From assembly GCA_947471745.1 (NCBI GenBank), contig CANJKZ010000952.1, positions 638,001 through 702,000 on the forward strand: 64,000 bases of DNA, in the 5' to 3' direction. Origin of the DNA: Closterium sp. Naga37s-1 (taxonomy: Eukaryota; Streptophyta; Zygnematophyceae; Desmidiales; Closteriaceae). The position numbers and the translations under genes were made by a program. The stretch's first letter is position 1, and the number at the start of each line of letters is the position of its first letter. The notes beneath the pieces are model-generated. The model was not told the DNA's origin. It saw only the letters and a program-made list of their open reading frames with translations, and ran no database searches. Shown piece after piece: positions 11,001 through 22,045 of the stretch.

Positions 11001-13990
11001 GCCCCCCCCCGGTAGACCCCCTCCCCCCTCAGGGTCCTGCCCCTTCAGGTGTGTCCCAGGTAGACGCCGTCGAGCCTGTCGAGGTTACTGGTGACTCTGG
11101 TGCTGCTGAGGGTGCTGAGCCTGGGGGTGCTGACTCTGGGGGTGCTGAGCGTGTGGGTGCTACGCCTGGGGGTGCTGAGCCTGAGGGTGCTACTCCTGGG
11201 GGTGCTGAGCCTGGGGGTGCTGAGCCTGGGGGTGCTGAGCCTGGGGGTGCTGAGCCTGGGGGTGTTGAGCCTGGGGGTGCTACGCCTGGAGGTGCTGAGC
11301 CTGGGGGTGCGGAGCCTGAGGGAGCTGGGCCTGCTCGTGTGGCGTCTGGCGGTGCTGAGCCTGGAGGTTCTCCGGGTGCTTCGTCTCGGCGGGAGCCACT
11401 CTCTCCACAGGAGCTGCGAGAGTGGTTTGCCCGGCGCTGGAGGCGTGCTGCTGGAGCTGGAGGTTCTTCGGCTGCTGAGGGTGCTGGTGCCGCGGGTCCC
11501 GGAGGTGCTCGTACTGGGAGTACTGGAGCTGCTGGGCCTGCGGGTACGACTGGAGCTGGAGTTGCTGAGGGTGTTGGCGCTGAGGCTACTGCTGTCGGTC
11601 CTGGAGGCGGTCCTGCTGGGGGTGCTACTGGTGCTGCTGGAGGTACTGGAGCTGGAGGTGCTGCTAGCGCTGGTGCTGCCGCTGGGGGTACTGGTGCTGT
11701 CCCTGCTGTGTCTGGAGTCGCCGCGCGGCCTCGGCCGTACTTCGTTCCGCTCCTTCAGCAGGTTCTTCGTCTCCCGCCTTCTACTGGTCCTCCTCCTCCC
11801 TTAGAGTGTCCACAGCCTGTCCCGTCACAGTTACAGTTACAGCCGGCCTCCCCACTGCCCGCTCCCTCTCCCTACACTGGTCCTACTGGAGGTCTGGCTG
11901 AGCGTCGTGAGCCTGCGTCTCGCCCTGCGTCGCCTGTCCGTCTTGCTCGCACTAGTGGTCGTGGTTCGCGTCAGCGTCCTCCTCCTGTCCCTGGCACGCA
12001 CCGGATGTCTCTGCGTCCGTCCACTGCTCCTCTGCGTGCCCCTTTGCCTTCTCCTCCTGAGTCCTCTCTTCCTGCTCTTGCCGACCCGGAGTCGGACTCT
12101 CTTCGTGCTGCCAGTCCTACTGTCACGCGTCTCCTTGCTACTGTCGTCACTGACCCTTCCTTTGAGTCCACTGCTGCGTCTGCCCTAGTTGCTGAGCTCG
12201 TCGACTTTGCTGCTCGCTGTCGTCTAGACTACGCTGCTAGTCTTGTCGTTGAGTCTGAGTCTGTCTGTCCTCCGTCCGTCGGGGGTGAGTGTGCCCTTGG
12301 CACGGACGTCCTTGAGGACAGGCAGGAGGAGTTCCAGTGTTTGGCTTCTGCTTCACCTCATCTCGTGTCCGTACTGCTTACCCCTGAGGGAGACCCGGAT
12401 GCACTTGACATCCCGACTCCGCGCTCTTACGCGTAGGCGATAGAGGGTCCCTACTCCTCTCAGTGGCAGGCAGCTATGGACACAGAGATGGCTTCCTGGA
12501 AGTCCACAGGCACCTACGTTGACGAGGTTCCCCCGCCTGGGGCGAACATCGTCAGTGGCATGTGGATTTTCAGGGTGAAGCGGCCGCCGGGTTCTCCGCC
12601 TGTCTTCAAGGCGCGTTACGTGGCTCGTGGCTTCAGTCAGCGGCAGGGAGTTGACTACTTTCAGACCTTCTCTCCCACCCCGAAGATGACCACTCTTCGG
12701 GTACTGCTGCACATAGCTGCTCACCGCGACTACGAGCTGCACTCTCTTGACTTCAGCACTGCTTTCTTGCAGGGCAGCCTGCATGAGGAGATCTGGCTGC
12801 GTCGCCCACCTGGCTTCACTGGGTCTTTTCCTCCTGGCACCCAGTGGAGCCTCCGGCGGCCAGTCTACGGTCTCCGCCAGGCACCGCGTGAGTGGCACGA
12901 CACACTGAGGACTACACTTGCGGCTCTTGGGTTTGCTCCCTCTACTGCCGACCCGTCGCTGTTTCTGCGCACCGACACTTCTTTGCCGCCGTTCTACATC
13001 CTCGTGTACGTCGACGACTTGGTCTTTGCCACAGCTGACACTGCTGGACTCGCCCACGTGAAGTCCGAGCTGCAGAAGAGACACACGTGCACAGACCTGG
13101 GTGAACTGCGCAGCTACCTTGGCTTGCAGATCACCCGGGACAGAGCACGCCGCACCATTACCCTGACTCAGTCACACATGGTGCAGCAGGTCCTTCAGCG
13201 CTTCGGCTTCACGTACTCCTCGCCTCAGGCCACTCCTCTGCCTACTCGCCACTCGCTCTCAGCTCTGCCTTCGGATGAGTCCGTAGAGTCGAGTGGCCCG
13301 TACCCAGAGCTTGTTGGCTGCCTCATGTACCTGATGACCTGCACACGACCTGACCTCGCATACCCTCTTAGCATTCTCGCACGCTATGTTGCTCCTGGGA
13401 GACACAGACCGGAGCACATGGCTGCAGCGAAGAGGGTGTTGCGTTACTTGTGCAGTACGTCGGGCATGGGGCTTGTGCTTGGAGGGCAGAGTCCAGAGGT
13501 CCTCACTGGGCACGCAGACGCTTCTTGGGCTGACGACCAGGCTACGCAGCGGTCGTCACAGGGTTACACCTTCAGCCTTGGTTCCGGCTCTGTTTCGTGG
13601 CGGGCTACCCGCTCGTCTTCTGTTCTCGGCTCCAGTTGTGAGGCTGAGATCTACGCCGGGGCCATGGCTGCACAGGAGCTTCGCTGGCTCACCTACCTGC
13701 TGACTGACCTCGGAGAGCCGCCTCGTTCTCCTCCAGTGCTGTACGTAGACAACAAGGCCATGCTGGCCTAGTGTCGAGAGCAGAGACTGGAGCACTGAAC
13801 GAAGCACATTGCTCTCCGCTACTTCCTTGCTCGTGAGCTACAGCAGCGTGGTCAGCTGCGGCTTGCGTACGTGGCCTCTCAGGCCAACACTGCTGATATC
13901 TTCACCAAGGCACTTGCGCCTTGTGATCATCAGCGCTTCTGTACTCAGCTGGGTCTTGTGCCTACCTTGCCTCACTTGCTCACCCCTTGA
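8027..13990 (+). pseudogene. Copia gag-pol polyprotein of element B with four stop codons
   Basis: One frame runs from ATG 8027 to TGA 13988-13990. The order is an alpha-helical gag, a glycine run with serine (about 8820-9030), a zinc-binding motif C-x13-C-x3-H-x4-C near 9169, protease DSGAS near 9584, pre-integrase HHRLGHPS near 10051, integrase MDVWGP/LHSDRGGEF/NGIAERR, a GAEPG-repeat linker (about 11100-11370), reverse transcriptase with YVDDLVFA near 13004, and RNase H. In-frame stops are TAG 9968-9970, TAG 12434-12436, TAG 13769-13771 and TGA near 13797. Sister element E has Q, E, L and R at these places. There is no frame change, so the copy died recently. Confidence 0.93.
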
Positions 13991-14197
13991 CCTTGTTTGT
14001 ACTGTTGCATATATATATACACCTGCTCTTGCTTGTCTAGCCTTATATATATATGTAATCCTGCATGTGAACTGGCCTTGTGGCCTTGAACTTGTGCTCG
14101 AAATGTGTGGTGACTTTGTGATCCACCCTAAGCTTGCTTTGCTTTGCTTGACTGGTCTTGTGACCCCTTGTTCTCCCCCACTTTGCCTATGGGGGTG
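13991..14197 (+). other. 3' untranslated region and polypurine tract of element B
   Basis: Contains TATATA runs (about 14011-14055), then a block with GTGAACTGGCCTTGTGGCC, GTGATCCACCCT and GACTGGTCTTGTGACC. It ends in CCTATGGGGGTG at 14186-14197, the purine-rich primer for plus-strand synthesis. The block recurs in A, C, E, F, G and H, and survives even in the 635-base miniature F, which argues for a role in copying or packaging. Confidence 0.75.
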
Positions 14198-14322
14198 TGT
14201 CAGATTTATATGACATAGCTACTGTAGGCTATAGTGGGGTAGCACATATGGGGTACAGTTTTCTAGGGTTTACATTTGTACCCAACTTTCCCTTACTCAA
14301 TTCATTCTCGTTCAGTTTCTCA
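14198..14322 (+). repeat. 3' LTR of element B
   Basis: 125 bases, matching 6959-7083 except at two positions. It is followed by the target duplication GCCTT. Confidence 0.95.
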
Positions 14323-17300
14323 GCCTTGTTGTCAGTGAACAAGGTCGGTGCAGAGCTCGGCCGCTCACCAAGGTCGGCGAGCAAGAAAGTCAACCAACGC
14401 AACTCCTGTGCAGCCATGGTTCCAGTGTAGATTTTAGTCTCAGCGGTAGAGGTCGAGACCGAGGAGGAACGCGTGGACCTCCACGAAACAGCTCTAGAGC
14501 CCAGGCTGAAACAGTACCCCTGAGTAGACCTGTGAGTCTCGGCGTTGTCAGCGTAAGAAGATTCACAGTGTCCAGTAAGTACGACAGACTGTCTCCCTCC
14601 AAGAACCAGCCCCACGCCTGATGTCATCGCTAGGTACTTAGCCACCCTCACAGCAGCTGTCCAGTGAACTGGACGGTGTCTCCCTGACGCAACAAAGCGA
14701 GCAAGGATGCTGAGAGGGAAGGCGAGGACCGGGCAAGTACAAGTCATCAGGTACATGAGGCAGCCCACAATCTCTGCATAGGGACCACTAGGCTAGAACG
14801 GCTTGTCAGGAAAGGGTCCAGTGAGTCTGTGGTCAACAGCAAGAGGTTTGCGCTGTACTGTGGAGTGCTGAAGCTCGAACCGCTGAAGGACCTGCTGCAC
14901 CATGTGTGACTGTGAGAGTGTAATGGTGCGAGCGGCTCTGTCCCTGGTGATTTAAAGGCCAAGGTAGTGGCGTAGCTCACCAAGGTCAGTGTACGTGTGT
15001 CTCTTCTGTAGTTCGCGCTTCACGTCAGACAAAGCAACCCTGTCAGCAGTGGCAAAAACCAGGTCGTCGACGTAGACCAGTACAAAGAACGGTGTGGAGC
15101 CACGACGAACAAACAGCGACGGGTCAGCAGAAGACGGCTGGAAACCGAGGTCAGACAGGGTAGAACGAAGGGTGTCGTGCCACTCACGAGGAGCCTGGCG
15201 GAGACCGTAGACCGGTCGCCTCAGCCTCCACTGGGTCCCAGGAGGGAAAGTGCCAGTGAAGGCAGAGGGACGACGCAACTAGACCTCCTTGTGTAGGCTA
15301 CCCTGAAGGAAGGCAGTGTAGAAGTCGAGAGAGTGTAGCTCGTAGTCTCTCTGTGCTGCTATGTGCAGTAACACCCGAAGAGTGGTCATCTTCAGGGTAG
15401 GCGCGAAGGTCTGAAAGAAGTCAACTCCCTCGCGCTGACTGAAACCTCTAGCCACATAGTGTGCCTTGAAGACCGGAGGAGATCCCGGTCGCCGCTTCAC
15501 CCTGAAGATCCACATGCCATCGACTACGTTCGCCCCAGAGGGGGGAACCTCGTCGACGTAGGTGCCAGTGGATCTGTAGGAGGCCATCTCTGTCTCCATG
15601 GCATCTCTCCACTGAGAGGCCCAAGGCCCCGACACTGCCTCAGCGTAAGTGCGAGGAGTAGGTATGTCAAGGGCGTAGGGGTCTCCCTTAGGGGCGAGCA
15701 GCATGGCACAGAGATGAGGGGAAGCGGCTGCCATGAACTCTAGCTCAAACTACCTGTCCTCTAGGGCGAAACAGCCACGGGCAGACTCACTCCCGACGGC
15801 CAGAGGACAGGTAGGAGGAGCAGCCACAAGACTAGTGGCATAGTCAAGGCGGCGAGTAGAGGCAAACTCAGTGACTGCGGCAATAAGAGCGAAAACAGAG
15901 GACAGAGAGGCACGAGGGTCCGTAACAAGAGAGGCGAGAAAACGAGAGAAAACAGGTCCGTACGTGCGGTAGTAGTCAGTGACAGGAGTAGAGAGGGAAG
16001 CAGTGAGGGCCGACTCAGGAGGAGAAGGAAGCACCTACGGAGACGAACGAGGCGGACTAGGACGGAAAAGGACAGTACGAAAGTCAGTGAGAGGGACACG
16101 GGACGAGGGACGAGCACGAGGAGAGCGAGAAGTCCAAGCGTGAGAAAGAGGAGGGGACAACGGAGGCTGAGAACGGGGGAAAACAGCTGGGGTGGGGTCA
16201 GGAGGAGGAAACGTGGGACCGTAGAAAGGAGGAGAGGGAGAGGGGGGAGGAGAGGGAGAGGGGAGACCGAGGGTTCGAAGGCCAGAGACAGGAGGCGGAG
16301 GTGGCGGCTGCTGCTGCTTCTGCTGCGGCGGCTGCTGCTGCTGCTGCTGCTCCTGCTGCGGCGGCTGCTGCTGCTGCTCATGCTGCTCCTGCTGCGGCGG
16401 CTGTGGCTCCTCGAGCTGCGGCTGCTGCTGCTCCAACTACTCCTGCAGCTGCGCCTGCTGCGCCTGCTGCTGTAGCTCCAGCTGCTGCCGCTCCAACTCT
16501 CGCCCCTCCCGCTCCAACTCCAGCTGCTCCTCACGTGCAAGGCGAAGACGGGCCTGGTGCCGGGTCGGGTAGGGGTGGGGGGGAGGAGTAGTGTCCGGGG
16601 CGGTGGTAGCCCCAGGACTGCTCTCCAGCGCACCAGTAGCACCGCCCCCAGAGCCAGCACCACCAGCAGCAACGCGGCTAGTCCCAGACTCTCCAGGTCC
16701 CGTAGAGGGCGCACCCGCACCCCCAGTCCGAGCACCCCCAGGGACAGCTCGACCAACACCGACTCCCCGAAGACTAGAACCTCCTGCAGAACTCCAACAC
16801 CTCCGGAGGTAGCACCCCCAGGGTCCTCGACACGAGCACCTGCTCCCGCAGGGTCTGCAATAGGTTGTGAGGAGGACTGTGGGGAAGGGGACGGCACCTG
16901 ACGGGGCTGGACCAGGGGGGGGGGGGGGGGGGGCTGTACCGGAGGGGCAGGAGGGGGAGCAGGAGTCAGGAAGAGAGGGGGAGGAGGAACCGAGAGACCT
17001 CGACAGGGTTACCGGGTGTAGTAGGGGACTGACTCGACAGAACGAACGTCGCGGGAATCAAAGAAATGGTGAAGGGGAGGGTGGTAAAAGGTGAAGTCAG
17101 AGGAGTCCTCGGGGAAACCAAGGAAGACACAGGGAAGGGCGCGAGGGGAGAGCTTGTCCGCGGAGGTGTCGCGAACAAGCGCCAAGCAGCCCCAGATACA
17201 AAAACGCGACGCAGCACCAGGGGACCCGGTCTAAAGACTGGTCGGTGAAGCCTCTGGCCGAGAGATACGTGGCCAGAGGTTCAGCATGTGAGCGGCATAC

Positions 17301-18050
17301 CGAACCGCGTAGGGCCACAGAAAATGGGGCGCACGGGCGTGGATCATGGAGGTGCATGCAATCTCCATGACCAAGCCTATGCGGCGCTCAGCAACCCCAT
17401 CCTGTTGTGGGGACTCTGGAAGCGTCCAGGACTGACGGATGCCCTGCTCGCGACAGAATCCAGTGAGAATACCGGGGCGAAACTCACCCCCGCGGTCGGA
17501 GTGAAGACAGCTGACACAACGAACACGAGTGTCCGCAGTGGTAAGTAACCACCGGATCAGCGTAGAAGTCACCTCAAACTTCTTCGCCAGGGGGAACACT
17601 GTGGTGTAGCGAGAGTAATCGTCAACGACCACCAGAAAGAAACTCTCTCGCTCAGGGCCAGGGCGAGGGGCGGGGCCTCAGACGTCCAAGTGGAGAGTCT
17701 CGAAGGGCTCGGTGGACAAAGGGAGGAGGAGTGAGGGGTGGCGCGCAGCCGACCCTCGACGCAAGGAGCACAAGGTGGTGCAAGCGAAGGCGGCAGCGAC
17801 GGCAAGACACGCGGGAGGCCTAAGACAAGACGCTGACTAGACATAGTGCGCAGGCGAGGAATGGACAGGTGCCCCATGCGGTGTTGCCACAGAACGGTGG
17901 GGTGAGCAAGCGACTGGCAGGAGCAAGACGCATCAACTGGGCCAGACACGGGAACCTGACCAGACACAGCTACCTGGTGAGGCGCGGCAACCTGGTGAGA
18001 CGCGAGAACCCGACGGGGGGTATGAGAGCAGTCAAGACAAAAGACAACTC
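14323..18050 (-). pseudogene. Copia pol of element C, heavily broken
   Basis: Read right to left: pre-integrase HPTVLWQHRMGH near 17900, integrase with HSDRGGEFRPG and DGVAERRIG (the usual N before G is D) around 17330-17500, and a long linker rich in Q, S and P (16035-16900). Reverse transcriptase follows with YVDDLVFA near 15060-15090, then RNase H to 14323. The frame changes many times and stops occur, for example near 14945 and 15280. A run of 19 G's lies at 16915-16933. The IN-RT linker is glutamine and proline rich rather than GAEPG-repeated, so C belongs to a different subfamily from A, B and E, closer to G. Confidence 0.85.
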
Positions 18051-18078
18051 TGTTCAAGCTCCTACAACAACAGAAGGC

Positions 18079-21000
18079 ATGGAACGTAGAAAGAAAGAAG
18101 CTCGTCGACTGAATCTCCCAGTAACACTCCTACTCCACCACCAGCCTGTGGACTAGAGACAGAGAGAGGCACAACCCAAGGACCAGCAGCTGAGCCTACT
18201 GAAACTCCAGCCAGTCAAGCTACCGGCTTCGACCCAAGCATGATGGAGAAGTTTTTCTCCTTCATGTCCGTTCTACGAGCAACACCAACAAGCAGCACCT
18301 GCGCAGTCAAACAACAGCGACAACAACAACGGAGTCCCTCCCATGAGCCTTGACGGTTCATCATTTGCGCGCGGAAATCAGCAACCTACCTTCGCACCGT
18401 ATGAGCCTCAACGCGGCTCTGTCCGCTTCATGCCGAATCGACTCCCACCTGGACAAGAGACGAAGACACTGGACGCACTTCAGCTGCAGTCGTAGTTTGC
18501 ACACATCCTGAAACTACAAACGTTAACACCATTCGACGGCAAAGACTTTTATACCTGGTCTTTTGAGTTCGAGCTGATGATGGAGGGCGCTCAAATCCTT
18601 GGCTTCTTCGACGGTTCCCTGCCATACGGAACGCAGTACGACAAGCAGCAGTACACATATCAGTCACTAATGGCGTACACCATACTCCTGCGCAACATAA
18701 CGGCAAATGAGCAGCAGAACATCCGATCTTATCGCGGATACGGCAACTCCGCCGAGCTCGCGTACAACCATCTGAAGAACCTGTATCAGGCAACCGACAG
18801 CGTTAATCAGAGTCGTGTCATGGCACAATTGACAACGGTGCAAATGCAACCCGGCGAAAAAGGAATGGCATATATTAGCCGCTGCCGTGGTCTACGCGAT
18901 AGACTCCTTCGATGCGGCGGATCAATATTCGAAGAAGCGTTCGTCACTGTCGTCATTACTGGTCTCGGCCCTCAGTGGCGCTCCACCCGAGCCATTCTCC
19001 GAGCCCACGGAAGAATCTCCGAAGCAGCCCTCTGCGCCGAAGTTCACACCGAGCAACAAGACATGGACCCGCACGAAGAACGACACAAGAAAAGGGCATC
19101 AGCACCAGACGCCTTCCACACTCAACGGCGCAACAACAACAACAACAACAACGGACAACACGAGCACCAAGCACGAAGATACGTACCACCGTTTTGTCAC
19201 CTCTGCAAAACGTCGGGGCACTCTCGCGTTCACTGTCTGAATCAACAGCAATCGACACCACCTCAACGCCAGCTTCGACCTTCAAGCAGTGAGGTGGCTT
19301 CCACACAGCCACATCCTTCCAACCAGGCGCCATCTTCAACGACATCATCCCAACCTGCACGAGGAACAAGAAATATCATAAGTTGCGTGACAAGAACAAT
19401 AGACTCCTGCATCACCGGTTCACCACCAAACTACTCACCCGAAGAACAGCTCGACGAAAGCACGCCTCGTCGCAAATCACTGGAGCCGAATCCGACGTAC
19501 GCAGCGATCGCCCAAAGCGAACCATCCGGGAAAGACACCTGGTTCTTGGATAGCTGCTGCGGACAACAAATGTGCTCTTCGGGTCGCTTCGTTCAACGGG
19601 AACAACGCCTCAACCGCGAAGTTGTAATCACCGTCGCCAACAACCAGAACCTGCGCACACGACGACAAGGAGTAGTTCAACTTCAATCCCGCGAAACTAA
19701 CGTTATTCTGCAGATGTCAAAAGTTTTGATTGCAGAAGGACTTGGTTACAACTTACTCAGCGTCAGTCAACTCATGGCAAAGGGAATCCACCTCGAAGCC
19801 GACAGCACCACTCAAGAGTTTAAGATTTACAATGGCAAGGGCGGACTTTACATCGGAAGAGCGGTCCTGAAGAACAACGTCTTCGTCCTCGACTTCGTCC
19901 CGGATCAAGGCACCGCTGACAGGGACGCGATAGTCAACTTCACCACTTGGTCGCACCCACGAGATATCGACCCCGACTTCAGTCCCGAAGGTTTCTGGTA
20001 CTCGCACACCATACCTGAAGCAGAACGAACAAGGGCATTAGCAGTGATCCAAGAGACATCAGTAGAAGAATCAACATCGACAGCAGCAGAGACAGCAGCA
20101 GCGGAGACATCGGCAGAAGCAGCGGCAACGGCAGCAGCAGCGGCCACGACAGCAGCGGCGACATCGACAGCAGAAGCGGCAACATCGGCAGAAGCAGAGA
20201 CAACGACATCAACACCAACGCCCGCTCAGCAGCTGACTCCCGCTCCACGCGACGTTCACCGAAGCGCCAACATCACTGCTGGTTTTTACTCCAACTCCGA
20301 TCTGTACAGGCGTTCACCTGGACATCGCGCTGACGACTCATTATGGCATCAAAGGTTAGGGCATCCTAGCAACACGACACTGAACAACACGATAAGAGCA
20401 AGAGTACTCGATAAAGACTCACTACTTTTACCTGACGGAAGAGAACTCCAACGAGTTCGCGGAACCTGATTCACCTGCCCCAAAGCCGACTTACCCTATC
20501 AGCCGTTCGTCTCCCACCACAACCCGAGCGCACCAGCATACGCACCACTGGAGAAGGTTTACAACGACATACTGTACGCCCGCGAAAGCGGACAAGGATC
20601 ATATAACTATGTCATCACCTTCATCGACGCCGCCACCAGATACGTCTGGCACCTAAACCTTCCGAGTCGCGGCATGGCCTTCGAATCCTTCGTCGCATGG
20701 CTTCCAGTAGCAGAAAGGGAATCAGGAGTGAAGCTGAAAGGCTTCCTGTCAGACGGGGGAGGAGAATACCAGTCACAGCGGTTCAAGCAGTACCTGGCGG
20801 AGAGAGGCATCAAGCGACTCATCTCTCTTCCCTACGCTCATCAGCAGCAAGGCGTGGCAGAAATAATGAACAGGACCCTTCAGAACACCATGCGCAAGCT
20901 GCTACGTGGCATGCGGCTACCCAAACATCAGTGGCCTGAGGCGATGGACCACGCTGTGCTGTTGCACAACTTGCTTTCGTCATCCTCGCTTCCGAACAAC

Positions 21001-21701
21001 GCATCACCGCATCTGCTGTGGACAGGAAAATTGGGCAATAAAAAAATGTTACGAGTTTTTGGCTGCATGGTACAGTACCGACCACACACTGCACGAGCCA
21101 GAAGATTCTCACAACGCGCACAGTGGGGACTACACCTGGGCATCGAAAAACACTACAACGCGTGGAAAATCTTCGACCTCCACTCGAAGGAAAAAGTAGC
21201 AGCACCTGACGTGATTTTCTACGAACGACTCACTCTCCAAACGTACCCGAACAACCTGGCAGCAGAACGGGACCTCACAGGCGGGTTCCGTGGCAACCGA
21301 GCCTTCGCCACACCAGCATATGAGGCTGACTAGGATGAGCAAAACGTGGACGGAGCATCCGAGGAAGCCAGACCCCTTCCGTACTGCTCAGTACCTGTCC
21401 CGATGGACGACGACAACCCTCTCGAAAGCATCAATGCCGAAGTCTACTACCACTTCGCCAACAACGGTTACGTTACACCTCAGACGGTCAACACAAACGA
21501 TTCAGAACGCATAGGCCCCAACTTCTTACCTGGTCCAGAAGCGGGAGACAAAGCAGCCTATCCCGAGGAACCAAATCTCCCTCGCTACACACAGAGTGGG
21601 CTGCAGATACTCGGACTCGTCACCGCCGTCCACGGAGCATCGCCGCCAAAGGAGCCTGCTACAGTTCAGCAGGCTCTGGGGGGGGAGCACAGGGAAAAAT
21701 G
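18079..21701 (+). pseudogene. Gag, protease and integrase of element D
   Basis: The N-terminal gag is read in two frames with changes near 18150 and 18280. From about 18300 the frame is constant apart from TAG 18493-18495, TGA 20467-20469 and TAG 21331-21333. Gag runs to about 19170 and is followed by a CCHC zinc knuckle, CHLCKTSGHSRVHC (about 19198-19240). The protease region reads WFLDSCCGQQMCS (about 19540), with Cys in place of the Gly in the usual D-S/T-G triad. An A/T/E-rich low-complexity stretch lies at 20060-20230. Pre-integrase is DSLWHQRLGHPS (about 20335). The integrase core has FIDAATRY, LSDGGGEYQS and QGVAEIMNRTL as the D, D, E blocks. The frame joins exactly across element E to 29260. 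Confidence 0.88.
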
Positions 21702-21833
21702 TGAGAAGATTTGAACAAGAATGAGTGAACTATGAAATGAAGTGAGTACAAATATGAAACCCTAATTGGTTGTACCCCCTATGGGATACCCCACTATAGC
21801 CTACACAACAGCATAAGCTATAATGTTCTGACA
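21702..21833 (-). repeat. 3' LTR of element E
   Basis: 132 bases, on the minus strand from TGTCAGAACATTATAGC to CAAATCTTCTCA. I see no difference from the copy at 29128-29259. The polypurine tract complement CACCCCCATAGG follows at 21834. Confidence 0.95.
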
Positions 21834-22045
21834 CACCCCCATAGGCAAAGTGGGGGAGAACAAGGGGTCACAAGACCAGTCAAGCAAAGTAAAGCAAAGC
21901 AAGCTCAGGGTGGATCACAAAGTCACCACACAGTCCGAGCACAGGGTCAAGGCCACACGGCCAGTTCACATGCAAGAGTACACACATATATATAAAGCTA
22001 GACAAGCAAGAGCAGGTATATATATATGTGAGAGTGCAGGCAAGG
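21834..22045 (-). other. 3' untranslated region and polypurine tract of element E
   Basis: Plus-strand CACCCCCATAGGC at 21834 is the complement of the purine tract. The conserved family block (complements of GACTGGTCTTGTGACC, GTGATCCACCCTGAG and GTGAACTGGCCGTG) lies at about 21865-21975, and a TATATA stretch at about 21985-22030. Confidence 0.75.

Larger units (their letters stand above)
6959..14322 (+). mobile_element. Copia-type LTR retrotransposon B, nearly intact
   Basis: 7364 bases with LTRs of 125 bases that differ at two positions by eye (near 7054-7060 against 14292-14298). Target duplication GCCTT stands at 6954-6958 and 14323-14327. It contains primer site, GC-rich leader, gag-pol and purine tract in the expected order. 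It inserted into the RNase H region of element C, in the opposite orientation. Four in-frame stop codons and no frame changes mark it as recently inactivated. Confidence 0.95.
6445..18050 (-). mobile_element. Copia element C, 5'-truncated and split by element B
   Basis: A minus-strand copia relative of A, B and E. Its 3' end is at the left (partial LTR and purine tract near 6445-6545), and its pol runs through 6728-6958 and resumes at 14323 after element B. It stops near 18050 inside the pre-integrase region. No gag, protease, primer site or 5' LTR is found, so the 5' third is missing. Its right neighbour is gag of element D. D in turn lacks its 5' LTR, which suggests that a deletion joined C and D. 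Confidence 0.75.
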
